From contig DASUSS010000080.1 of the NCBI GenBank assembly GCA_036374995.1, positions 1-8,246 on the forward strand: a DNA stretch of 8,246 nt. Direction: 5' to 3'. Origin of the DNA: SH-MAG3 sp036374995. Its GTDB lineage: Bacteria; Gemmatimonadota; Gemmatimonadetes; Longimicrobiales; RSA9. The notes under the pieces are model-generated. The model saw nothing but the letters and a program-made list of their open reading frames with translations, was not told the origin of the DNA and did not search any database. This document shows, piece by piece, positions 1 through 5,486 of the stretch (position 1 is its first letter; each line of letters begins with the position of its first letter). Made by a program: the position numbers and the translations under genes.

Positions 1-95
1 ACGATGTGCCCGTTCTCCAGCCGGACCCTGAAATTCTGGTCCGGCAGCACCTCGGTCACTACGCCTTCCATCTCGATGGATTCCTGTTTCGCCAT
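1..95 (-). CDS. infA: Translation initiation factor IF-1, N-terminal part (runs off left edge)
   Basis: IF-1 is a small cytoplasmic S1/OB-fold protein that binds the 30S A site and helps IF-2 and IF-3 start translation. The 31 complete codons visible read MAKQESIEMEGVVTEVLPDQ and then NFRVRLENGHI. This matches the family pattern closely: the MAK start, the IEM-G-V-E-LP stretch, and the F-V-LENGH segment of the first OB-fold strands. The full protein is normally about 72 residues, so roughly 40 residues lie outside the window. The ATG at 95 is chosen because it gives the canonical IF-1 N-terminus and is preceded by GGAG seven bases upstream. The ATG at 99 is in another frame. IF-1 genes often sit next to rpmJ and ribosomal genes, but any such neighbours would be off the left edge. 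The upstream neighbour here is an unrelated secreted protein. The identification is secure despite truncation. Confidence 0.95.
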   Translation of the reverse strand, partial: MAKQESIEMEGVVTEVLPDQNFRVRLENGHI

Positions 96-209
96 GCATC
101 ATCTCCAGTGAGGGTCGCCCCCCGAATAAGAACGCCGCCCGGCTGCGCTCCGACCGATCGCGCGCCGCGGCGGCCACGGCCGGTCAACCGACGGCCGCTT
201 AACCCATTC

Positions 210-238
210 AATTTAGCAGAATTGCGCCTGAAAAGCGA
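210..238 (-). promoter_or_regulatory. Possible infA promoter in an AT-rich patch
   Basis: Between the two minus-strand genes, positions about 200-236 are the only AT-rich patch. Read on the minus strand it contains TGCTAAATT, an extended -10 type element with TAAATT at 215-210. The hexamer 17 bp upstream (TCGCTT) is a poor -35. This would start transcription about 105-110 nt before the infA ATG. Position and composition fit, but the motif match is weak, so this is a tentative call. Confidence 0.3.
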
Positions 239-260
239 GGTTCGGCAGGAATCCACCGGG

Positions 261-328
261 GGGACCGGGACGGGGAGCGGGCCGCTCCGGCGATCCCGAT
301 CCCCCTCCCGGCCCCGATACCCGGTCCC
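261..328 (-). terminator. Imperfect GC-rich hairpin downstream of the first propeller gene
   Basis: The arms are 261-275 (GGGACCGGGACGGGG) and 312-328, whose reverse complement is GGGACCGGGTATCGGGG, so the arms pair apart from a two-base bulge. A second small stem (GAGCG/CGCTC, 275-287) lies inside. The hairpin begins about 62 nt beyond the stop codon of the minus-strand gene ending at 391. There is no run of T after it. It is a plausible end-of-transcript structure but could also be incidental in GC-rich DNA. Confidence 0.35.
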
Positions 329-390
329 TTCTCCCGTGCTCGCTCCGGTAAGCGGTGGACGATCCACGGGCGGTCGGACCCTCGTGCGGT

Positions 391-1515
391 TCAGCTGATC
401 GGCCTCCGCGTCTTCACGATGAACAGGCCCTCGCTGATGCTGGTGAAGATGACGGTACCGCTCCGAAAGTATGGGTAGTTGCTCCACGAGCCGGTGAACC
501 CCGCCTCGTTGCCTCCGGTCGGCACGGAATCGAAGAATCCGATCTCGCGCGGATTGAGGCGGTCGCTGATGTCGATGATGCGCAGGCCGCTCGAGTAGTT
601 GGACTGGTACATCGTATCGCCGACGACGTAGAGGTTGTGGTCGGAGGCGGGCGTCTCGCCCATGAACATCCCGGCGACCTGCGGGTCGTCCAGGTCGGTG
701 ACATCCCAGATGATGGTGCGCGTGCGCGGCGCCACGCCGCTGACCTCATCGCCCTCGTCGTTCATGTAGAAGAAGCGCTGGTCGGGCGTGAGCCACCCCT
801 GGTGCGAGTACTGCACGTTGGGGTAGGACGCGCGCGACAACGGGACGGGGTTCCTGCGGTCCGTGACGTCGGCGATGCTGAGCGCGTTCTCGTTGGAGCC
901 GAAGCAGATCTCCCGGCCGGCATACTGCTGGTCGGGCCCGCTGTAGGTGACGCACTGCGCGTCGTGCGAGTAGCCGGTGCCGGCATTGCCGGTGCGCGGA
1001 TCGGAGAAGCACCCCGCGAACGACGGCTTTCTCGGATCGCGGATGTCGATCATGTGGAGGCCGCCGCCGCACACCTCGCCGCCGCTGTTGGAGCCGACGG
1101 CGAAGGCCGTGCCCGACTGCTCGTTGATCACGATGTTGTGGGCACTCGCGATGCGGTCGTAGTGCGCATCGGCACTGAACGTGACGGGTGCGTTCTGCAC
1201 GTTGCGCAGCTTCGTGAGATCGAAGACCTGCATCCCGTGCGGTCCCGCCCCGTCGGCGACGATGAAGGCGTGGTCGCTGTAGACCTTGATGTCGCGCCAG
1301 GCGTTCGCCTGCGCGCCTTCCGTCATGGGCAGATCGCCGAGGTACCGCGGGTTGGCCGGATCGGTGACATCGACGAACGAGGTCCCGTTCGTGCGGCCGA
1401 CGAGCGCGTACTCGCGGCCGCTCTGCGGATCGGTCCAGCCCCAGATGTCGTTGAGGTGGACACCGCGGCCGCCGCCGATCTCGTTGATCGGCAGGAACGC
1501 CTGGAGCTCCACGTT
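391..1515 (-). repeat. Duplicated 1125-bp segment encoding the choice-of-anchor-B domain (partner 2973-4097)
   Basis: The segment encodes residues 410-783 of copy 1 and aligns, without any gap, to residues 406-779 of copy 2 (2973-4097, same orientation). A hand count gives 281 identical residues of 374. DNA similarity is also visible, for example the shared GGGTAGTTGCTCCACGA at 473-489 and 3056-3072. The two copies are direct repeats about 2.6 kb apart, so recombination or gene conversion between them is possible. Confidence 0.85.
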
Positions 1516-2742
1516 GCTCGAGCAGTTGAACGGCCCGGCCGCGCCGTTCACGCAGTTGACGGCGCCGCCCTTCATGCTGGCGTAATAGTCCGTCACGCCG
1601 ACGAACCGTGCCGTCTCGCTCCATTCGCCATCCGTCCCGCGCGCGAGGACGACTGCCGCGCCCTCGCCGTCATCCTCGAACGGCAGTCCGGCGACGATGG
1701 CGTCGTCGAGGACCGCGAACGCGAAGGAGTAGCCGGTCCCCTGTGTGCCGGGCAGCGAGAGCTTGCGGTTTGCAACCCAGTCGTTGCGCTCCGCATCCCA
1801 CTGGAATCGATAGATCGTGCCGCTGAACCCATCCGCGCCGGGTGAGCCGATCCACAGGTCGTCGCCGACGACGGCGAGCGCTGCGCCGAACTGCGAGTTC
1901 GTGCCGCCGTCGAACGGGAAGAGGCGCGTGAACGCGGCCCATCCCTCCGCCTGCGGGTTCTTCTCGAAGAGGTAGACTGCGCCGGTGTTCTCGTCGCGGC
2001 CGGGTGCGGCTGCGACGCCGTAGTTGCGCAGCAGGGCGACGCGCATGCCGAGCGCGGAGCCGGCGGACACGGTGCGGGCGAGCAGCTTCGACGTCTCCGT
2101 CCAGCCGTTTTCGCCGCGGTCGAACAGGTATGCGGCGCCGCGGCGCTCGGCCTGCAACGGTGCGCCGATGATCGCGCGCGTGGCGTTGATCGCGACGGCG
2201 CGGCCGAAGCCGTCGCCGGCCGCTGCATCGCTGCCGCTCAGCACCGCCTCCTGTGCCCAGCCGCTGCCGCTCCTGCGGAACACGTACGCGCTGTTCGCGC
2301 CACCGATGAGCGCGACGTCATCATGCACGGCGACGGCCATGCCGATGCTGTCGTTCGCCGCCGCGGCCGCCGGCAGGAGCCGACCCGCCGGCTGCCACTG
2401 CGCGCCGCGCCGCTCGAACACGTGGACCACGCCGCGGCCATCGCCGCCCGTCGGCTGGCCGACCACGAGCAGCGAGCCGTGTGCGGCGATCGACGCGCCG
2501 AATCCGTCCGCCGCATGCGCATCGGGTGCGGTCAGGCGCGCCAGCTCCGTCCAGCGGCCATCCGCTGCGCGCTGATACACGTAGACGCGGCCCGGACCGG
2601 CCGCATTCGCCGGCTGCCCCACGAACGCGAAACCGTCCGTCACCGCGACATTCCCGCCGTAGTTGAAATCGAACTGCGCGTGCGCGGCTCCCGCCGTGCC
2701 GCACATCAGTGCAGCGAACGCCGCTGCGGCAATTCTTCTCAT
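391..2742 (-). CDS. Secreted two-propeller protein: seven FG-GAP-like repeats plus LVIVD/choice-of-anchor-B domain (copy 1)
   Basis: Predicted exported protein of 783 residues with no known enzymatic function. Residues 1-22 are a Sec signal peptide (MRRI, an alanine-rich core, then AHA before Gln23). Residues about 26-384 hold seven repeats of about 50 residues, with the pattern GD-FG--VA-----VGAP---- followed by YVF---G-W-----L, as in the FG-GAP_2 type; seven such units would make one beta-propeller. A Cys397/Cys407 linker follows. Residues 410-783 carry LVIVD-type motifs such as FVDVTDPANPRYLG (456-469) and IIDISDRLNPREIG (722-735), typical of the choice-of-anchor-B family. Six His (429, 491, 535, 593, 647, 702) and Cys558, 578, 597 and 613 are all kept in the paralogue at 2973-5312. 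The protein ends right after the domain (GLFIVKTRRPIS), with no PEP-CTERM, LPXTG or other sorting tail. The start is supported by GAGGTGA at 2755-2749, six bases upstream. Family assignment is good; function is unknown. Confidence 0.9.
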   Translation of the reverse strand: MRRIAAAAFAALMCGTAGAAHAQFDFNYGGNVAVTDGFAFVGQPANAAGPGRVYVYQRAADGRWTELARLTAPDAHAADGFGASIAAHGSLLVVGQPTGGDGRGVVHVFERRGAQWQPAGRLLPAAAAANDSIGMAVAVHDDVALIGGANSAYVFRRSGSGWAQEAVLSGSDAAAGDGFGRAVAINATRAIIGAPLQAERRGAAYLFDRGENGWTETSKLLARTVSAGSALGMRVALLRNYGVAAAPGRDENTGAVYLFEKNPQAEGWAAFTRLFPFDGGTNSQFGAALAVVGDDLWIGSPGADGFSGTIYRFQWDAERNDWVANRKLSLPGTQGTGYSFAFAVLDDAIVAGLPFEDDGEGAAVVLARGTDGEWSETARFVGVTDYYASMKGGAVNCVNGAAGPFNCSSNVELQAFLPINEIGGGRGVHLNDIWGWTDPQSGREYALVGRTNGTSFVDVTDPANPRYLGDLPMTEGAQANAWRDIKVYSDHAFIVADGAGPHGMQVFDLTKLRNVQNAPVTFSADAHYDRIASAHNIVINEQSGTAFAVGSNSGGEVCGGGLHMIDIRDPRKPSFAGCFSDPRTGNAGTGYSHDAQCVTYSGPDQQYAGREICFGSNENALSIADVTDRRNPVPLSRASYPNVQYSHQGWLTPDQRFFYMNDEGDEVSGVAPRTRTIIWDVTDLDDPQVAGMFMGETPASDHNLYVVGDTMYQSNYSSGLRIIDISDRLNPREIGFFDSVPTGGNEAGFTGSWSNYPYFRSGTVIFTSISEGLFIVKTRRPIS

Positions 2743-2769
2743 CGTCCGTCACCTCGAGAATTCGATGGA

Positions 2770-2793
2770 CTGCCACCGCGGCTGCGGCGGCAG
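2770..2793 (-). promoter_or_regulatory. Leader hairpin before copy 1
   Basis: In the minus-strand transcript, CTGCCGCCGC (2793-2784) pairs with GCGGTGGCAG (2779-2770) over ten positions, one of them a G-U wobble, around a four-base loop. It lies between the predicted promoter and the ribosome binding site at 2755-2749. It may stabilise the leader or affect translation. It is not followed by a T run, so it does not look like a terminator. Confidence 0.4.
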
Positions 2794-2827
2794 GCGGCGC
2801 CCTGCTCCTGCGCCTGATCGGGGTCCG

Positions 2828-2856
2828 ATGATACCGGCCCCGGTATGACCCGGCCA
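2828..2856 (-). promoter_or_regulatory. Candidate promoter of copy 1 with an overlapping perfect dyad
   Basis: On the minus strand, TATCAT (2833-2828) matches five of six bases of the sigma-70 -10 consensus. TGGCCG (2856-2851) lies 17 bp upstream as a weak -35. Transcription would begin near 2821, giving a leader of about 79 nt. A perfect inverted repeat, ATACCGG (2831-2837) and CCGGTAT (2840-2846) separated by CC, overlaps the -10 and the spacer, where a repressor or other regulator could bind. The arrangement resembles the upstream region of copy 2 (TGGACG, 17 bp, TATGAT). Motif-based only. Confidence 0.4.
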
Positions 2857-2920
2857 GCCGGCCGGGACAGGATGACTGAAAGCGGGGAGCAGGCGATGGT
2901 CCGGGCGACGGACGCGAGAG

Positions 2921-2944
2921 GGCGGGCCCGATCGCGGGCCCGCC
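2921..2944 (-). terminator. Perfect hairpin downstream of copy 2
   Basis: GGCGGGCCCG (2921-2930) and CGGGCCCGCC (2935-2944) form a perfect ten-base-pair, all-GC stem around the loop ATCG. It begins 29 nt after the stop codon of the minus-strand gene ending at 2973, a typical terminator position. No T tract follows on the minus strand, so it may be a GC-rich terminator without a U run or a 3'-end stabilising structure. It separates the transcript of copy 2 from the promoter of copy 1. Confidence 0.6.
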
Positions 2945-2972
2945 CCCGGTCCCGGTTCACCTCCCGGCGCCG

Positions 2973-4097
2973 TCAGAAGACGGGCCGGCTCATCCTCACG
3001 ATGAAGAGTCCCTCGCGGATGCTCGTGAACACGATCGTGCCGCTGCGGAAGTACGGGTAGTTGCTCCACGACCCGAAGAAGCCCGGTGTGTTCTCGCTGT
3101 TCGGCACGGAGTCGAAGTATCCGACCTCGCGTGGATTCGCGCGATCGCTGATGTCGATGATGCGGAGCCCGCCGGCGTAGTTGGACTGGTACATCGTGTC
3201 GCCGCGCACGTAGAGGTTGTGATCGGACGCGGGGCTCGTGCCGAGGAACTCGCCCGCCACGACCGGATCATCGAGCTCCGTCAGGTCCCAGATGATCGTG
3301 CGCGTGCGCGGCACTACGCCGGCGACCTCATCGCCCTCGTCGTTCATGTAGAAGTAGCGATGATCGTCCGAGAGCCAGCCCTGGTGCGAGTACTGCACGT
3401 TGGGATAGGACGCGCGTGCGACTGCGATCGGATTCTCGCGATCGGTGACATCGGCAATGCTCAGTGCCGTCTCGTTCGAGCCGAGGCAGATCTCGCGGCC
3501 CGTATACCGGCGGTCCGGACCGTGGTACGTGACGCACTGCGCATCGTGCGACGTGCCGGTACCGGCAATGCCCGTGCGCGGGTCCGAGAAGCAGCCGGCG
3601 AACTTGGGGTTCTTCGGATCCCGCACGTCGATCATGTGCAGACCGCCACCGCACGTGCGGCCGCCGCCGTTGCTCGCGACCGCGACCGCGAGCCCGGTCT
3701 CCTCGTTGATCACGATGTTGTGCGAGCTGTGGATCCCGTCGTATAGCGCGGTCTCGGTGAACGTGACCGGTGCGTTGCGCACGTCGCGGAGCTGCGTCAG
3801 GTCGAACACCTGCACACCGTGCTCGCCGGCGTTGTCGGCGACGATGAATGCGTGGTCACGGTAGACCTTGATGTCGCGCCACAGGTTCGGCCGCGCGCCC
3901 TTCGTGAGCGGGAGCTCCCCGAGGTAGCGCGGGTTCGACGGGTCCGTCACGTCCACGAACACCGTGGCGTTCGAGCGGCCGACGAGCGCGTACTCGCGCC
4001 CGGTCTCCGGATCCGTCCACCCCCACAGGTCGTTGAGGTGGACACCGGGCTCGCCGCCGAGCGCGGAGATCGGCAGGTAACTGAGCAGCTCGACGTT
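2973..4097 (-). repeat. Duplicated 1125-bp segment, partner of 391-1515
   Basis: This encodes residues 406-779 of copy 2 and is the ungapped direct-repeat partner of 391-1515. The offset between equivalent residues stays at exactly four from the Asn-Val-Glu-Leu at the domain start to the C-terminus. Confidence 0.85.
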
Positions 4098-5312
4098 GCC
4101 GCAGCTGAACGCCGACGCGGTGCCGTTCGAGCACGGCGTCACGTTCCCCGTCACCGCGGGGAACTCCTCCGGCGCGCTGCGCAGCGGTGTCGACGCCGCC
4201 CAGTGGCCATCCGGCTGCGGCTCTGCGGCGAGCGCCGTGCCCGTGCCCAGAATGTCCGGGATGCCGAACACGACGGCGCGCTCCGCGGCCGCAATCGTGG
4301 CAGCGAACTGCGTGTGTGCCTGATTCGACGGGTTCACGATCCGGTCGCCGAACTGCCACTGGCCGGTGGCGGCATCGAGCGTCAGCCGGTGTGCGGCGCG
4401 CGTTCCTGGCGCGCCGACCCACAGGTCGTTGCCCGACACGGCCACGGAGGTCCCGAACTGGACGCCGGGGCCGCCGTCGTACGCGTGCAGCCGCTGCTGC
4501 GCCGCCCAGCGGTCCAGGTCCTCCACGTAGCGGAAGACGAATACTGCGCCGGCCCCTTCGTCGCGGTTCGGCGCGCCCGCGACGACGCGGTCGCCGAGGA
4601 TCGCGACGCTGCTGCCGAGCGCGTCGCCCGCCTCCGTCGAGCGCGCGGTCAGCTGTGCGGCCTGCCGCCACGTCGCGCCGTCGCGCATGAAGAGCCAGGC
4701 GGCGCCGCGTCGCTCCGATGTGCCCGGTGCACCGACGACGACCCGGTCGGCGCCCGCGGCGAGTGCCGCGCCGAAGCGGTCGCCCGCGGCCACGCCCTCG
4801 ACGCTCAGCTTCGCCTCCTCCCGCCATGCGGCGCCGCTGCGGCGGAAGACGTAGACCGCGTTCGCACCGGGCGCAGACACGAGTGCGAGGTCTCCGTGCA
4901 GCGCCACGGCGATGCCGGCGCTGTCACCGGCCGCCGCACCTGCCGGCGCGAACCGGCCGGTGTGCCGCCAGGCGGCGCCGCTCCGCTCGAACACGTGCAC
5001 TCCCCCGGCCCCGCCTCCCTCCGAGGGATGACCGACGAGCACGACGCCTCCCGAGGCGGCGACCGAGCGGCCGAAACGGTCGCCCGGGCGGCTCTCCGGC
5101 AGCGTGAGCTTCGCGCGCTCGACCCACTCGCCGTCCGCACCCCGCATATAGGCGTACACCGTGCCGGCTCGCGCCACGTTCAACGGCTCTGCCACGTACA
5201 GCACGTCGCCCGACGCAGCCACCGACGTGCCGTATCCACCCTGCGCATGGAGCGCCGCCGCGCCGGTGAGCATGCCGGCCGCCGCGAACATCGCTCTCGC
5301 GATCTTCGTCAT
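2973..5312 (-). CDS. Secreted two-propeller protein: seven FG-GAP-like repeats plus LVIVD/choice-of-anchor-B domain (copy 2)
   Basis: Predicted exported protein of 779 residues, tandem paralogue of the gene at 391-2742. The ATG at 5312 is preferred over one 18 codons upstream (5366) because it begins a clean signal peptide (MTKIARAMFAAAGMLTGAAA, then LHA before Gln24) and has GAGGT four bases upstream; the longer start would put a non-signal-like stretch (LSRPTGALSLDIHTEV) in front. About seven FG-GAP-like repeats occupy residues 24-385, then a Cys394/Cys404 linker, then the choice-of-anchor-B domain at 406-779. That domain has LVIVD-type motifs (FVDVTDPSNPRYLG at 452-465, IIDISDRANPREVG at 718-731), His 425, 487, 531, 589, 643 and 698, and Cys 554, 574, 593 and 609. 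No C-terminal anchor follows (GLFIVRMSRPVF is the end). Its repeat half has diverged from copy 1 far more than its C-terminal half. Probably its own transcription unit. Molecular function unknown. Confidence 0.9.
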   Translation of the reverse strand: MTKIARAMFAAAGMLTGAAALHAQGGYGTSVAASGDVLYVAEPLNVARAGTVYAYMRGADGEWVERAKLTLPESRPGDRFGRSVAASGGVVLVGHPSEGGGAGGVHVFERSGAAWRHTGRFAPAGAAAGDSAGIAVALHGDLALVSAPGANAVYVFRRSGAAWREEAKLSVEGVAAGDRFGAALAAGADRVVVGAPGTSERRGAAWLFMRDGATWRQAAQLTARSTEAGDALGSSVAILGDRVVAGAPNRDEGAGAVFVFRYVEDLDRWAAQQRLHAYDGGPGVQFGTSVAVSGNDLWVGAPGTRAAHRLTLDAATGQWQFGDRIVNPSNQAHTQFAATIAAAERAVVFGIPDILGTGTALAAEPQPDGHWAASTPLRSAPEEFPAVTGNVTPCSNGTASAFSCGNVELLSYLPISALGGEPGVHLNDLWGWTDPETGREYALVGRSNATVFVDVTDPSNPRYLGELPLTKGARPNLWRDIKVYRDHAFIVADNAGEHGVQVFDLTQLRDVRNAPVTFTETALYDGIHSSHNIVINEETGLAVAVASNGGGRTCGGGLHMIDVRDPKNPKFAGCFSDPRTGIAGTGTSHDAQCVTYHGPDRRYTGREICLGSNETALSIADVTDRENPIAVARASYPNVQYSHQGWLSDDHRYFYMNDEGDEVAGVVPRTRTIIWDLTELDDPVVAGEFLGTSPASDHNLYVRGDTMYQSNYAGGLRIIDISDRANPREVGYFDSVPNSENTPGFFGSWSNYPYFRSGTIVFTSIREGLFIVRMSRPVF

Positions 5313-5315
5313 TGA

Positions 5316-5325
5316 GACCTCGGTG
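5316..5325 (-). promoter_or_regulatory. Ribosome binding site deciding the start of copy 2, possibly maskable
   Basis: Minus strand CACCGAGGTC (5325-5316) contains GAGGT four bases before the ATG at 5312, which supports that start over the upstream one. The same stretch can pair with GACCGGTG (5371-5364) further upstream in the leader: GACC with GGTC and GGTG with CACC, leaving GA bulged. Such pairing would hide the ribosome binding site. The binding site itself is well supported; the masking is an inference. Confidence 0.55.
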
Positions 5326-5343
5326 TGAATGTCGAGAGAAAGA

Positions 5344-5358
5344 GCGCCCGTGGGGCGC
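5344..5358 (-). promoter_or_regulatory. Terminator-like hairpin inside the leader of copy 2
   Basis: On the minus strand, GCGCCC (5358-5353) and GGGCGC (5349-5344) form a perfect six-base-pair stem with loop CAC, followed at once by TCTTTCTCTC. This is the only hairpin in the window with a pyrimidine/T-rich tail resembling an intrinsic terminator, and it sits in the 5' leader rather than after a gene. It could act as an attenuator. The stem is short, so this remains a candidate. Confidence 0.4.
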
Positions 5359-5374
5359 GAAAGCACCGGTCAGA

Positions 5375-5397
5375 CCGCCAGATGGCGGACCGCCATC
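5375..5397. promoter_or_regulatory. Candidate operator: three alternating CCGCCA half-sites
   Basis: GATGGCG (5381-5387) and CGCCATC (5391-5397) make a perfect seven-base inverted repeat around GAC. A third half-site lies at 5375-5380, so CCGCCA occurs at 5375-5380 and 5390-5395 and its reverse complement TGGCGG at 5383-5388. The octamer GACCGCCA repeats at 5373 and 5388, 15 bp apart. The array covers the predicted transcription start of copy 2 and touches its -10 element, a typical place for a repressor site. In the RNA it could also form a hairpin. Confidence 0.4.
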
Positions 5398-5423
5398 ATA
5401 TCCGCCCCACCCGGTGCCGTCCA
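5395..5423 (-). promoter_or_regulatory. Candidate promoter of copy 2
   Basis: TATGAT (5400-5395, minus strand) matches five of six bases of the -10 consensus. TGGACG (5423-5418) lies exactly 17 bp upstream and matches four of six bases of TTGACA. Transcription would start near 5388, leaving a leader of about 76 nt. This is the best sigma-70-type promoter I can find in the window. It lies in the divergent gap shared with pgm, for which I see no equally good plus-strand promoter. Confidence 0.5.
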
Positions 5424-5486
5424 GAGCAGGCTTGCGCGGGCGTGTAACGTGCATGCCCGTGCCGCGTCCCGAGACCGAGAAATCCC

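Noticed and set aside
355..367. Small stem GTGGA/TCCAC just after the stop of copy 1
   Set aside because: Only five base pairs with a three-base loop and no T tract, too weak to call a terminator.
59..487. Overlapping open frames on both strands in 6-487
   Set aside because: They cross infA and the end of copy 1, have Arg/Pro-rich composition and resemble no protein. The 96-390 interval is better read as non-coding.
355..1845. Plus-strand open frame of 496 codons antisense to copy 1
   Set aside because: The opposite strand carries a well-supported protein with signal peptide, repeats and a recognisable domain. The antisense translation is low-complexity, rich in Arg, Val, Ala and Asp, as expected when a GC-rich gene is read backwards.
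3819..5315. Plus-strand open frame of 498 codons antisense to copy 2
   Set aside because: Same reverse-strand artefact of GC-rich coding. It has no recognisable motif and opposes a clear gene.
5313..5366. Start of copy 2 at 5366, 18 codons upstream
   Set aside because: It would place a charged, non-signal-like stretch ahead of a clean signal peptide and would overlap the leader hairpin. The ATG at 5312 has a good ribosome binding site.
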